A DNA stretch of 64,000 bases, from contig NZ_SNTZ01000010.1 in assembly GCF_004916895.1 (NCBI RefSeq), forward strand, positions 46 to 64,045, in the 5' to 3' direction. Shown piece by piece: positions 26,484-35,457 of this stretch; the stretch's first letter is position 1; every line of letters begins with the position of its first letter. The position numbers and the translations under genes are program-made. The notes below the pieces were generated by a model that saw only the letters and a list, made by a program, of their open reading frames with translations, made no database searches and was not told the origin of the DNA. This stretch comes from Flagellimonas alvinocaridis (GTDB lineage: Bacteria; Bacteroidota; Bacteroidia; Flavobacteriales; Flavobacteriaceae).

Positions 26484-27248
26484 CTAAAACTTTTCGAAAA
26501 CCCCCAAACCAAAAAGGGCAAAATCGTACTTTACCGGATCCAAGGCGTCCAGTTTTCTTAAGTTTTTGTCCAGTTCGGCCAGTGCTTTGGCATCGTTTTG
26601 CTTGCGTTTGAGCAGTTTCAGCTTTCGGGCCACATTGCCCGAATGCACGTCAAGCGGACAGGAAAGTTGGCTTGGCCGTAATTGCTTCCAAAGGCCAAAG
26701 TCGACCCCAGTGTTATTGTCGCGGACCATCCAACGTAAAAACATATTGATACGTTTGGCTGCAGAACCTTTCATAGGATCTGAAATGTGCTTTGTGGTCC
26801 TTCGAGGATGGGGTAATTCAAAAAAAACCTTTTTAAAATCTGAAATAGCCAATTGTAGCGAATCCTGTCCTTGGTTCCTAGCAAAAACCGATTCCAATCC
26901 ACCCTGCGCTTTATAGATATTTTTCAGGCTGGTTACAAAATAGCCCAAGTCCTCCCCGTTAAATGTACGGTGCACAAAATGGGAAAGCATAGCCAAATCA
27001 TCGGCCGAATGGTTCATTACAAAATCGTGGGGTGTATTGCCCAACAGCTCCATCAATTTAGATGCATTGTTGATAATGCTCTTTCGGTTGCCCCAGGCAA
27101 TGGTGGCCGTTAAAAACGCACTGATTTCAATATCTTCTTTTTTTTGGAATCGATGGGGAATTTGCAATGGGTCACTCTCCAAGAATTTTGGATGGTTATA
27201 TTCCACCACTTTCTCGTCCAAAAAATCCTTTAGTTCAGATTTGGTCAT
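26484..27248 (-). CDS. TIGR02757 family protein (DUF2400)
   Basis: 254 residues from ATG 27248; the longer frame to 27263 would overlap the upstream ATPase gene. The sequence fits family TIGR02757: DEKVVEYNHPKFLESDPLQIPHRF, ISAFLTATIAWGNR, and CPLDVHSGNVARKL. The helical core and DP-H pattern are reminiscent of helix-hairpin-helix DNA glycosylase folds, and I recall that suggestion for the family, but activity is unproven. It starts four bases after the LolD-like gene stop, so they are co-transcribed. Confidence 0.88.
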   Translation of the reverse strand: MTKSELKDFLDEKVVEYNHPKFLESDPLQIPHRFQKKEDIEISAFLTATIAWGNRKSIINNASKLMELLGNTPHDFVMNHSADDLAMLSHFVHRTFNGEDLGYFVTSLKNIYKAQGGLESVFARNQGQDSLQLAISDFKKVFFELPHPRRTTKHISDPMKGSAAKRINMFLRWMVRDNNTGVDFGLWKQLRPSQLSCPLDVHSGNVARKLKLLKRKQNDAKALAELDKNLRKLDALDPVKYDFALFGLGVFEKF

Positions 27249-27252
27249 GGCT

Positions 27253-27915
27253 TTAAGAAACAATCAAACCGTCAACCATCGTTAATTTCCTGTCTGCCAT
27301 GTTGGCCAATTCAAGGTTGTGGGTCACCAATACAAAGGTTTGTCCAAATTCGTCCCGAAGCTTAAAAAATAGTTTATGCAAATTGTCCGCACTTTCAGAA
27401 TCTAGGTTGCCACTGGGTTCATCGGCCAAAACCACGGACGGATTGTTCATAAGGGAACGTGCCACGGCCACACGCTGTTGTTCTCCACCAGAGAGTTCAT
27501 TGGGTTTGTGGTGTTGACGGTCTTTCAGCCCTAAAAAATCTAGGAGTTCCATGGCTCGTTTTTCAGCTTCTTCCTTAGGTGTTTTTTTGATGAAGGCAGG
27601 AATACAGACATTTTCCAAAGCCGTAAACTCTGGCAACAGTTGGTGAAACTGAAAAATGAAGCCAATATGTTCATTGCGGAAGCGGGCCAGTTTTTTGTCG
27701 TTCAGTTGGGTAACCTCGGTGTCGTTGATCAGTAGCTTACTTTCTTGTGTATTGGATGGAGAGTCCAAAGTGCCCAAAATTTGCAACAAGGTTGTTTTTC
27801 CGGCACCCGAAGCACCAACAATAGATACCACTTCCCCTTTTTTGATTTCTAGGTCAACTCCTTTGAGAACTTTCAGGTCCCCATACCTCTTCTGAATATT
27901 TGTAGCCTTGATCAT
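27253..27915 (-). CDS. ABC transporter ATP-binding protein, LolD-like
   Basis: 220 residues, one ABC ATPase domain. Walker [10 protein letters not shown] (about residues 34-42), Q-loop [16 protein letters not shown], signature [15 protein letters not shown], Walker [13 protein letters not shown] and H-loop VTHN are all present. The [11 protein letters not shown] and EPSGNLD pattern is that of the LolD/MacB/FtsE branch, which powers lipoprotein release or efflux with an FtsX-like permease; no permease gene is adjacent here. Function in lipoprotein sorting is inferred. Confidence 0.92.
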   Translation of the reverse strand: MIKATNIQKRYGDLKVLKGVDLEIKKGEVVSIVGASGAGKTTLLQILGTLDSPSNTQESKLLINDTEVTQLNDKKLARFRNEHIGFIFQFHQLLPEFTALENVCIPAFIKKTPKEEAEKRAMELLDFLGLKDRQHHKPNELSGGEQQRVAVARSLMNNPSVVLADEPSGNLDSESADNLHKLFFKLRDEFGQTFVLVTHNLELANMADRKLTMVDGLIVS

Positions 27916-28029
27916 GAACTGCTTCTTTAGGAAAATACATTACCTTCCTTAAAAAGCAAAGATTGGAATTTTTGCTAAGTTATTGGGCATCTTTCCGACT
28001 GATAGGGGAAAATAAGTTTTTTATCAAGA

Positions 28030-28059
28030 TTGCGAGATACTAAACTTTACCTAATTTTG
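28030..28059 (+). promoter_or_regulatory. Promoter of msrA-folE
   Basis: TTG (28030-28032), 19-base spacer, TAATTTTG (28052-28059) gives both halves of the Bacteroidota -33/-7 promoter. The start would be about 28065, so msrA (ATG 28067) is nearly leaderless. Confidence 0.65.
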
Positions 28060-28066
28060 AAACTTC

Positions 28067-28627
28067 ATGGATAAGCAAATCAATACAAATTTTGAAGAGG
28101 CCATATTTGCTGGCGGCTGTTTTTGGTGTACGGAAGCTGTTTTTCAACGGTTAAATGGAGTGGAACAAGTAGTTCCTGGCTATACGGGAGGCTCAATTAA
28201 GAACCCGGCCTATCGGGAAATCTGTACAGGACGTACTGGGCATGCCGAGGCTATCAAAATTAGTTTTGACCCTTCTAAAGTCTCTTATTCTGAGTTGTTG
28301 GAGGTTTTCTTTGCCACCCATGACCCCACTACCTTGAACAGACAAGGGAATGATGTGGGCACTCAATATCGCAGTGAAATCTTTTACACGACCCAAGAAC
28401 AAAAACAAAAAGCAGAAGAGTTTATTGCTTTGTTGGAAAAAGAACAGATTTTTGCTTCACCCATTGTAACTGCCATTTCAGAAGAAAAACCTTTTTACAA
28501 TGCTGAAGTAGAACATCAAAATTACTATAACGATCATAGGGAACAGCCGTATTGCCAGGTTATCATAGACCCCAAGATCAAAAAATTGAATGCTTATTAT
28601 TCAAATAAGTTAAATACCGCCAATTAA
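28067..28627 (+). CDS. msrA: Peptide methionine-S-sulfoxide reductase
   Basis: 186 residues. The MsrA active site [11 protein letters not shown] (catalytic first cysteine near residue 18) and [22 protein letters not shown] motifs are all present. It reduces the S-epimer of methionine sulfoxide in proteins using thioredoxin. folE begins four bases after the stop, making a two-gene operon, possibly with the small membrane protein at 29272. A consensus promoter lies directly upstream. Confidence 0.97.
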   Translation: MDKQINTNFEEAIFAGGCFWCTEAVFQRLNGVEQVVPGYTGGSIKNPAYREICTGRTGHAEAIKISFDPSKVSYSELLEVFFATHDPTTLNRQGNDVGTQYRSEIFYTTQEQKQKAEEFIALLEKEQIFASPIVTAISEEKPFYNAEVEHQNYYNDHREQPYCQVIIDPKIKKLNAYYSNKLNTAN

Positions 28628-28631
28628 ATTT

Positions 28632-29231
28632 ATGTCACCATACAGAAATCTAGAAGAGTACAACATAGAAATCACCAATGAAGTAAAAGACCACTTTGCT
28701 AAAATCGTGGAGGATATTGGTGAAGATGCAGAACGGGAAGGTCTAGTAAAGACACCGGAACGTGCCGCAAAAGCTATGCTTTTCCTTACACAAGGATACA
28801 AACAAGATGCCACGGAAATCTTAAAGAGTGCCATGTTCGAAGAGAGCTATGATGATATGGTGATCATTAAGGATATCGAGGTATATTCCCTTTGCGAGCA
28901 CCATATGCTCCCTTTCTTTGGAAAGGCACATATAGCATATATTCCCAATGGACATATTGTTGGACTGAGCAAGATACCCCGTGTAGTGGATGTTTTTGCC
29001 CGCCGATTGCAGGTACAGGAGCGTTTGACCCACGATATTTTGGAATGCATCAACAACACACTAAAACCCAAAGGTGTGGCCGTGGTCATTGAAGCCGCCC
29101 ATATGTGTATGATGATGCGAGGAGTACAAAAACAAAATTCGGTTACTACAACTTCTGGTTTCAGGGGACAGTTTGAAAAAATTGAGACGCGAAATGAGTT
29201 TCTTAAACTAATCAGTTCAGATTTATCGTAA
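28632..29231 (+). CDS. folE: GTP cyclohydrolase I
   Basis: 199 residues. Zinc ligands are in [10 protein letters not shown] (Cys-x-x-His region) and AHMCMMMRG (Cys); substrate motifs [13 protein letters not shown] and QERLTHDI and the C-terminal [10 protein letters not shown] are standard. The enzyme converts GTP to dihydroneopterin triphosphate, first step of folate/pterin synthesis, as a decamer. ATG 28632 lies four bases after msrA. Confidence 0.97.
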   Translation: MSPYRNLEEYNIEITNEVKDHFAKIVEDIGEDAEREGLVKTPERAAKAMLFLTQGYKQDATEILKSAMFEESYDDMVIIKDIEVYSLCEHHMLPFFGKAHIAYIPNGHIVGLSKIPRVVDVFARRLQVQERLTHDILECINNTLKPKGVAVVIEAAHMCMMMRGVQKQNSVTTTSGFRGQFEKIETRNEFLKLISSDLS

Positions 29232-29271
29232 GGCATTTTCCCATTTCATTTGGATTTTCTATTTTACCACG

Positions 29272-29559
29272 ATGACAGAAGAGAAAGACCCCAAGTACCG
29301 TAACCTGCTTTTAGGGATTTTGTTCGATGGTATAGGAATGCTTTCGTTCGCAATCCCAGGAATTGGTGAATTTTCAGATGTAATATGGGCTCCCATAGCA
29401 GGTTGGCTTATGACCAGGCTTTACAAGGGTAGAGTAGGGCAAGCGGCCGGTCTCATTACCTTTGCTGAAGAGCTGATTCCCGGGATGGATGTGGTGCCTA
29501 CCTTCACGTTGACTTGGATTTACACTTATCTTCTGAGCAAAAAAAAGAGCAACAAGTAA
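29272..29559 (+). CDS. Small membrane protein, unknown function
   Basis: 95 residues. Hydrophobic stretches (YRNLLLGILFDGIGMLSFAIPGIG; VIWAPIAGWLMTRLY; FTLTWIYTYLL) suggest two to three membrane segments with a glycine-rich start. The pattern GIGMLSFAIPGIGEFSDVIWAPI is a recognisable family seen in Bacteroidota but has no assigned role. It follows folE by 40 bases on the same strand. A weak inverted repeat at 29573-29602 lies after the stop. Confidence 0.8.
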   Translation: MTEEKDPKYRNLLLGILFDGIGMLSFAIPGIGEFSDVIWAPIAGWLMTRLYKGRVGQAAGLITFAEELIPGMDVVPTFTLTWIYTYLLSKKKSNK

Positions 29560-29596
29560 ATTACCTATTGCCCTTTAAAAAATTCAAATCTTCCTT

Positions 29597-31873
29597 TTAA
29601 AGCCCGATACTCAAGTTAAAGGCAATATTTCTGCCCATATTGGCAATGCCGTCGGTTTTTAATCGAGATAGGTGCGAGATGTAAGTCTTATCGAAAAGAT
29701 TGTTACCACTGACTTTGTACCCCACAAGTTGATTAAATATTTTTAATTCCCCACCAATTCCCATGTTGAATAGGCTGTAACCTGGCGTAGTTGCTTCAAA
29801 AGTGGCCACTTTATTCTGGTCAAATACGGATTGAAGTGTAGCAAAAGCATAGCTTTTGGATTTTGTTCCCTTAATCGTGTTCCATTCCACCCGCAGGGTA
29901 TTGTTCCACCGGTTTGCCGGAATCAAGGGAAGGTCTGTCTTATCTTCCAGTTCTCCAAACACCATATCAAAACTGCTCTCAAAATGAAGCCAATCCAAAG
30001 GATGTGGGTGCAAGTGAAAACCAAATTCCCCACCATATAGCTTTGCATTTTGTTGCTGAAAAACATAAATCGGGTTGTCATCCCTAAAATCTCCAGTAGG
30101 TTGCAAATAGATATAATTGCTCACACTGTTATAAAATGCGTTGGCATACACCTCGATGTGCTGGTTTCCATATTCAAGAGCCAAATCTACCTGTACATTT
30201 TGCTCACTATCCAAGTCAGGGTTTCCAATTTCCACGCGATTGGCACCACTATGTAAGCCGTTCGAGGTTAATTCGGATAAATTTGGAGCCCTAAATCCAG
30301 TGGCCAAGTTCAAACGGAACAAAATATTATCCGTTAGATCGGCTCTATACCCTACCGCAGCATTGAAGCTGTTGAAGTTTTTGTCCAAACTGGGAATGTA
30401 TTCTTCATCCCCAACAATACCACTTTCTTCCCCATTTATAGATCTAAGATCGTACCGGACCCCTAATTGTAGGTCACTCTTGTTAAAGTGAATATGTGAT
30501 GTGGCCAGTACCCCGAAATCATTGGTAATAGCATTGGGAATCAGCACTTCTTCCCCAAAATTTTCATTTTTTTGGTGCATCCCTTGTACACCAAAAATCG
30601 TGGTCATACTACCCCATTGAGGGTTAAACTGGATATTATAGTTGAATGTGCTCAAGTCCATATCCAAAGAGGGACCTTCCTCACCCTCTTCATGTTCCTC
30701 TTCGTGCCCTTCCTCTTCATGTTCTTCACCCTCTTCATGCTCGTGGTGTTCCTCAAATTCCTTTCTATCATTAAAAATATACCCGAAAGTAGCCTCAAGG
30801 CTGGATTTTCTAAAGAAAAAATTAGTTTTTGAACTCAAGATATGGGTCGCAATCTCTTGGTTGGGCAATAAAGGATCCCGTTCATTGTTCTGTACGCCAA
30901 TTTCCTCCGGAATACCCAGATTGGATTCATTATAATTATACCGTAGCTCTGTTTTGAACTTGGTTGCTTGATAGGCCACCCCAGTTTTTATGTCTGCTTC
31001 ATTAAATCTGGAATTGGTAACCCCAGTACCATCGCCCGTTTCATAATCTGCATTGGAGGCATATGCGCCCCTGACCAAAAACTTAAACTTGTTACCAGAG
31101 GTCTTAAATCCAGCATTGGCCCCATAGCCTAGTGTATTGGTAAAATAGTTTAGGTTGATGTCGCCCGAAGTCTGATTTGGTAGTTCAAAGCTTTCAGGAT
31201 TTAAGTAGAGAACTCCTCCAAGAGCATCGGAACCATAGAGCAGGGAAGCTGGGCCTTTGATAACCTCTACACTTGAAATACCGGCATCGTTGATGCCGAG
31301 GCCATGTTCGCCTCCAAATTGCTGATTTTCCAGGCGAACCCCTTGGGTATATACCAAAACCCGATTGAAGCTAAGTCCTCGAATGACCGGTTTCCCTATT
31401 CCCACTCCTGTGGAAACTGAAGTTACCCCGGGAATGGTTGCAATTCCTTCGGCTAGGGTAATTGCGCCTTCACTTTTTATTTCAGCAATTGATTTTTGCT
31501 CCACCTTCATTACGTTTTCACGTTGAAGTTTATGAAAAGGAGTAGATAGGACAACTTCATCAATCTCAATGGCCGATGCTACCATTGCATAATTAAAAGT
31601 ATTGGTACCTGAGTGAATCTGCAAGGTTGTGGAGTGGGTTTCATAACCCAAGTAGGCAACTACAAGTTTGTAAGAACCCTCCGGAAGACCTGCTATTGTG
31701 TAGGAACCATTGGTATCAGTAACCGCACCTTTTTCCAATTGGGGTATGTATACAGACACCTGTTCCAAAGGCTGTCCATTTTCCGAATCTGTTATGTTAC
31801 CTGTAACTGTGCTCTGTGCTACTATATAAAGTGGTGTCAATGCCAAAAGCATTGACGTGAATAATTGTTTCAT
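29597..31873 (-). CDS. TonB-dependent outer-membrane receptor with His-rich loop
   Basis: 758 residues. Signal peptide (MLLALTPLYIVAQ), carboxypeptidase-regulatory-like domain (about 21-100), plug domain (about 110-225: VTSVSTGVGIGKPVIRGL, VEVIKGPASLLYGSDALGGV) and a 22-strand-type barrel. An extracellular loop at about residues 374-399 is almost only His and Glu. Such loops occur in zinc receptors like ZnuD, so zinc or another divalent metal is a reasonable substrate guess. The next minus-strand genes upstream encode a His/Cys-containing small protein and a DUF6787 membrane protein, probably the same transcription unit. Confidence 0.94.
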   Translation of the reverse strand: MKQLFTSMLLALTPLYIVAQSTVTGNITDSENGQPLEQVSVYIPQLEKGAVTDTNGSYTIAGLPEGSYKLVVAYLGYETHSTTLQIHSGTNTFNYAMVASAIEIDEVVLSTPFHKLQRENVMKVEQKSIAEIKSEGAITLAEGIATIPGVTSVSTGVGIGKPVIRGLSFNRVLVYTQGVRLENQQFGGEHGLGINDAGISSVEVIKGPASLLYGSDALGGVLYLNPESFELPNQTSGDINLNYFTNTLGYGANAGFKTSGNKFKFLVRGAYASNADYETGDGTGVTNSRFNEADIKTGVAYQATKFKTELRYNYNESNLGIPEEIGVQNNERDPLLPNQEIATHILSSKTNFFFRKSSLEATFGYIFNDRKEFEEHHEHEEGEEHEEEGHEEEHEEGEEGPSLDMDLSTFNYNIQFNPQWGSMTTIFGVQGMHQKNENFGEEVLIPNAITNDFGVLATSHIHFNKSDLQLGVRYDLRSINGEESGIVGDEEYIPSLDKNFNSFNAAVGYRADLTDNILFRLNLATGFRAPNLSELTSNGLHSGANRVEIGNPDLDSEQNVQVDLALEYGNQHIEVYANAFYNSVSNYIYLQPTGDFRDDNPIYVFQQQNAKLYGGEFGFHLHPHPLDWLHFESSFDMVFGELEDKTDLPLIPANRWNNTLRVEWNTIKGTKSKSYAFATLQSVFDQNKVATFEATTPGYSLFNMGIGGELKIFNQLVGYKVSGNNLFDKTYISHLSRLKTDGIANMGRNIAFNLSIGL

Positions 31874-31918
31874 TATAAAAATTACTACGTTATTGAATAT
31901 GTTAAATCGAAACGAAAA

Positions 31919-32260
31919 CTACAATGAAACTATAGGGGGTCCTCGTAGGGCAAGAAATTCCTTTTGGTAAGGTTTAAAGAAAGAGGTGTAAAAACTGTTT
32001 TGATGACCAATAGTTGGCATTTCCACAGCAACGTATTCATAAGACGAACCAAAAAATACTTTGGATACCAAGGTGAAATCGTGGAATTCACAATGGAAAT
32101 CCGCCTCATGAATGTGCTTTGTGCCTTCAGCTATACAACGTTTTTCCTTGGAATGCTCAAAAAGAAGGTGTGTAAGCTTTAATGCAGACGGGGTGAGTAT
32201 CCCCAAGGCCAGCACAAAGGAAACAACAGCAATACTACGTTTAGAAAGCAATGAGGTCAT
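31919..32260 (-). CDS. Small exported His/Cys-rich protein beside the TonB receptor
   Basis: 113 residues from ATG 32260 (a TTG three codons upstream is not favoured). One N-terminal hydrophobic segment (IAVVSFVLALGILTPSALKLTHLLF). The middle has potential metal ligands: H28-type HLLFEHSKEKRC, GTKHIHEADFHCEFHD, a dense cluster of five His and two Cys within about 30 residues. It lies 46 bases upstream of the TonB receptor start, same strand. I infer a metal-linked periplasmic or membrane-anchored accessory to the receptor; no family was recognised. Confidence 0.78.
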   Translation of the reverse strand: MTSLLSKRSIAVVSFVLALGILTPSALKLTHLLFEHSKEKRCIAEGTKHIHEADFHCEFHDFTLVSKVFFGSSYEYVAVEMPTIGHQNSFYTSFFKPYQKEFLALRGPPIVSL

Positions 32261-32314
32261 CTTGGACAAAGTAACTTATCCAAAGACATTTTTTATGTTA
32301 ACAAAACCATAAAA

Positions 32315-32830
32315 CTAAGGAAAGAGAAAGCCTAATCCCATACGCTTCAACATTTTCTTTTCAAATTCCCAAAAGAATCTGAACTGCCCAAACAACCATC
32401 CAATTATGATAAGTATAAATTGATAAACAGGGAATATCAAAAGAATACGTGCGGTCCAATAGATAACACCATGAGTGTTATTTTCGCCCAATCCCATCCA
32501 TTCGACCAATGGTCCGGCTAGTTTTCCCGAAAGGCTTCCTGTAATGGCGAAGACAATAAAAATAGCAATCATTTCCCATTTATGGGAAACCTTCCATTTA
32601 TGTTCCAATTTTTTAAAGCACCAAAGGAAGAAACGCATCATCAGAAAATACAATCCTATTGTGGAACCTATCGTAAAAACCCATTCTATGGGACTATTAT
32701 TAAAATCGAAGGTGTGCAACAGACGTCTAGATATCCAGTAGGCGGTAAGTAAAACTAAGGCGAAGCCCAAAAAAGGGAAAAGAAGTTGCCAGTTGCTATG
32801 AATTTCCCAGCGGTTCTTTATTTTTTTCAT
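32315..32830 (-). CDS. DUF6787-type membrane protein
   Basis: 171 residues from ATG 32830. Four hydrophobic segments (WQLLFPFLGFALVLLTAYWI; WVFTIGSTIGLYFLMMRFFLWCF; WEMIAIFIVFAITGSLSGKLAGPL; WTARILLIFPVYQFILIIIGWLFG) separated by basic loops, ending in a short basic tail. I recall flavobacterial DUF6787 proteins of this form beside TonB receptors. Inner membrane; function unknown. It is the first gene of the receptor group, 54 bases before the small His-rich protein. Confidence 0.8.
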   Translation of the reverse strand: MKKIKNRWEIHSNWQLLFPFLGFALVLLTAYWISRRLLHTFDFNNSPIEWVFTIGSTIGLYFLMMRFFLWCFKKLEHKWKVSHKWEMIAIFIVFAITGSLSGKLAGPLVEWMGLGENNTHGVIYWTARILLIFPVYQFILIIIGWLFGQFRFFWEFEKKMLKRMGLGFLFP

Positions 32831-32862
32831 CGGCAAGAATGTTCCGATGCAAAAATACGGTT

Positions 32863-33321
32863 TTAAATCCTTGGAAGAAAGGGACCAAGACGCTGTTTGT
32901 ACTTCCGTTGGAAATAGACGAAGTAATTGTAGAGTTTGTAGTTTACCTCATATCCATAATCAATGTTGGGGTCATAATTGATTTGGAGCATGTAAAGGTT
33001 AGGATTGAAATTCATGGGTTGCATCACACGCCTATTCCATTCCATGACAAGAATATTGTTCCTGTTTTCCAAAAAAGGTTGGGAGTAATAGCCTTCAGGT
33101 CTGGCTATGCTCATGAGCCATGTGTAGAATCCTGGTTCAATGATGATGATTTCATATTCACTTTCCTCATCCTTGATTTCTACTTCTTTTTCTTCCTGCG
33201 AATTGAAAACAGCTTGCTCTTCATCCGAAATATCCAAGGCTTCTTTTTGTGCAGAGCAGGACATCAAAAAGCCAAAAGTGGCAACAAAGGCCACAACTAG
33301 GGATAAAATTCTCTTTTTCAT
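32863..33321 (-). CDS. DUF6146-type lipoprotein
   Basis: 152 residues from ATG 33321 (the frame extends five codons). The lipobox FLMSC and Ser after Cys mark it as a lipoprotein. An acidic linker (EEKEVEIKDEESEYE) precedes a globular domain with aromatic-rich segments (PGFYTWLMSIARPEGYYS, MEWNRRVMQPMNFNPNLY, DYGYEVNYKLYNYFVYFQ). The last fits DUF6146. Function unknown. Confidence 0.85.
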   Translation of the reverse strand: MKKRILSLVVAFVATFGFLMSCSAQKEALDISDEEQAVFNSQEEKEVEIKDEESEYEIIIIEPGFYTWLMSIARPEGYYSQPFLENRNNILVMEWNRRVMQPMNFNPNLYMLQINYDPNIDYGYEVNYKLYNYFVYFQRKYKQRLGPFLPRI

Positions 33322-33390
33322 ACGTTTAAGGTACAAAAAAAGCCATTTGAAAATTCAAACAGCTTTATTAAATATCGTTAAGGAAAGGTA

Positions 33391-34032
33391 CTATTTACCA
33401 AAAAGACCACCCAATATTCCGCCTAGACCACCTTTCTTCTGTCCGCCACTGTTCAACACCATTCCAGCCAAGTCATCAATGACACTTCCATCACCATCGG
33501 AGTCCAAAAAGGTTTCAATAAGGGATTGTTGCTTGGTAGCACTTCTACCACCACCCATAAGTCCACCCAAGAGACCGTTTAGTCCATCAGGGCTGCTTAC
33601 ATTCTGCTGACGTGTCTGTTTTCCCAGATATCCCAATAATATAGGGGCCGCAATTTTAAGGATTTGTGAAATGGTCCCAGCATCCAGGCCAGATTTGCTG
33701 CTCAGGGCGTTTTCCACTTGGGGTTGTTTTGCTCCAAAAACATGCCCCAAGATTCCGGCACCATCATCCATTACATTCTGGTCCACTCCACCACCAAAAA
33801 GACCACCCAAATCATCCAAAATACTCCCATCGTGTTTGGAAGAGAGCGCATTCATCAAGCCCTGGGCACCGCCTGGGGTAGAGGTGTTTTTTTTCATGGC
33901 TCCCATCAACAAAGGCACCGCCATGCTTAAAACATCAGCGGTTTTATTCTCGGATTGTCCAGTTTGTCCGGCCACCCCACTAATCAATTGCTTGCCCATG
34001 GGGCTATTCAGTAAATCCAATAATCCTGACAT
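33391..34032 (-). CDS. DUF937 domain-containing protein
   Basis: 213 residues, two DUF937 repeats rich in Gly, Leu and Ala: residues 1-105 (LLDLLNSPMGKQLISGVAGQTG...VPLLMGAMKKN...DDGAGILGHVFG) and 110-213 (KIAAPILLGYLGKQTR...LNGLLGGLMGGG). The VxHVFG motif appears once. YidB-like family; role unknown, sometimes linked to surface or storage. No signal peptide. The last 30 residues contain an EF-hand-like DSDGDGSVIDD, which could bind calcium. Confidence 0.9.
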   Translation of the reverse strand: MSGLLDLLNSPMGKQLISGVAGQTGQSENKTADVLSMAVPLLMGAMKKNTSTPGGAQGLMNALSSKHDGSILDDLGGLFGGGVDQNVMDDGAGILGHVFGAKQPQVENALSSKSGLDAGTISQILKIAAPILLGYLGKQTRQQNVSSPDGLNGLLGGLMGGGRSATKQQSLIETFLDSDGDGSVIDDLAGMVLNSGGQKKGGLGGILGGLFGK

Positions 34033-34108
34033 TGTATTTGTGTTAAGGTTAGAGAGACAATGTACTAAAAAAGTAGGTTTTGAACCTTCATTCAGGTGAA
34101 AAAACCTG

Positions 34109-35062
34109 TCATTTTAGCAATTTGATAACCTGTTGAGCCAATTCCAAACCAATACGCTGTTGCGCTTCTTGGGTTGATGCCCCGATATGTGGGGATAACG
34201 ATATTTTGGGATGCATCAAAATTTTGATTTCAGGTTGGGGTTCCGACTCATACACGTCCAGTCCTGCAAAGGCTAGTTTGTCATTATCCAAGGCTTCCAC
34301 CAAGGCCACTTCATCCAAAATACCACCACGTGATGCATTGATGATTCCCGCGGTAGGCTTCATTTGCGCCAATTCTTTTTTTCCGATGACATATCCATTT
34401 TGGGAAGGAACATGGATGCTTACGAAATCAGCATTTTTTAAAACGGTCTCAAGCGAACTGTTCTGCAGTTTGAACTGTACCTCTTGACCATCATAAAATG
34501 AGAGCTTTACCGTAGCTTTTTCTGTATGGTGATCATGGAACAGGACTTTCATGCCCAAGGACAAAGCTACTCTTGCGGTAGCTTCCCCTATTCGGCCGAA
34601 ACCGATGATTCCTAAAGTTTTTCCACGTAATTCTGTCCCCGAAGCATAGCTTTTCTTGAGTTGCTTGAATTGGCTATCGCCATCCAAGGGCATGTTCCGA
34701 TTGGAATCGTGCAAAAATCGAGCTCCGTTGAACATATGGGCAAAGACCAATTCTGCCACGGAGGCCGATGATGCTTCCGGAGTGTTGATTACATGAACTC
34801 CTTTTGACTTTGCATAATCCACATCAATATTGTCCATTCCCACACCGCCTCTGCCAATGAGCTGTAATCTGGGACAGGCATTTATCAAATCTTTTCGCAC
34901 TTCGGTGGCACTTCGTACCAAAAGAACAGAGATTGAATTGGTGTTGATAAAATTTACCAATTGTTCTTGGGCCACTCGGGTAGTAATCACCTCAAAACCT
35001 TCCTTTTGAAGTAACTCAATTCCCGATTGGGCTAAGCCATCATTGGCCAGTACAATATTCAT
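34109..35062 (-). CDS. serA: D-3-phosphoglycerate dehydrogenase-like D-2-hydroxyacid dehydrogenase
   Basis: 317 residues. The NAD-binding Rossmann motif is GIIGFGRIGEATARVA; catalytic region GRGGVGMDNIDVDYAKSKGVHVINTPEASSASVAEL, Glu in ...LDVYESEPQ and His in SPHIGASTQEAQ. It lacks the C-terminal ACT domain of E. coli SerA, so it is the short form. Together with serC upstream on the same strand it performs the first steps of serine synthesis from glycerate phosphate. Between them lies a broken four-helix-bundle gene. Confidence 0.93.
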   Translation of the reverse strand: MNIVLANDGLAQSGIELLQKEGFEVITTRVAQEQLVNFINTNSISVLLVRSATEVRKDLINACPRLQLIGRGGVGMDNIDVDYAKSKGVHVINTPEASSASVAELVFAHMFNGARFLHDSNRNMPLDGDSQFKQLKKSYASGTELRGKTLGIIGFGRIGEATARVALSLGMKVLFHDHHTEKATVKLSFYDGQEVQFKLQNSSLETVLKNADFVSIHVPSQNGYVIGKKELAQMKPTAGIINASRGGILDEVALVEALDNDKLAFAGLDVYESEPQPEIKILMHPKISLSPHIGASTQEAQQRIGLELAQQVIKLLK

Positions 35063-35087
35063 AGGCTTAAATTATAAGTCTTAAGTT

Positions 35088-35422
35088 TTAAATAGTTTCT
35101 TGGCTGGTTTTGACAATTTTGGTCAAAATTTTGATGATTTGCTCTATTTCTTCCAAGTACTCTTTCAAATCAAGGTCAGATAAATTGGCTTTAAGAATCA
35201 ATCGTAACCAATATCTGGATTCACGTGCTTCTTTTGAAGCTATGGCATTTTAGAAATGAAATCTTTTTTGAATTGACCTGCACCTGCTTCGGCTACATTG
35301 GCTCCAATGCTGGTGGATGAACGCAATAATTGATTGGCGAAGACATACTCGTTGTTTTCCTTCAAATTTTTAACCAACTTGATGATGCGCAACGAAAATT
35401 CAAAACTTCTTTCTTCGATCAA
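35088..35422 (-). pseudogene. Four-helix-bundle (S23 ribosomal IVS-type) gene with a frameshift
   Basis: Two adjoining reading frames together give a protein of about 111 residues of the four-helix-bundle/S23 family: frame one reads ...RSFEFSLRIIKLVKNLKE...LRSSTSIGANVAEAGAGQFKKDFISKM, and the next frame continues AIASKEARESRYWLRLILKA...to TAA at 35088-35090. One G appears missing near 35245 (ATGCCATA where ATGGCCATA would keep frame). There is also no ATG: the frame begins with TTG at 35422. Either a decayed gene or a base error; the lack of ATG favours decay. It sits between serC and serA. Confidence 0.75.
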
Positions 35423-35457
35423 TATTTAGGATTTAGAACTAAAAACTTAACACTAAT

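Noticed and set aside
29573-29602. CTTTAAAA...TTTTAAAG inverted repeat as a terminator
   Set aside because: The stem is pure A/T apart from its ends, the loop is 14 bases and there is no clean T-run, so it is too weak to call.
35240-35422. Intact 60-aa protein at this place
   Set aside because: The next frame continues the same family to the full length, so this is a frameshifted gene and not a short protein.
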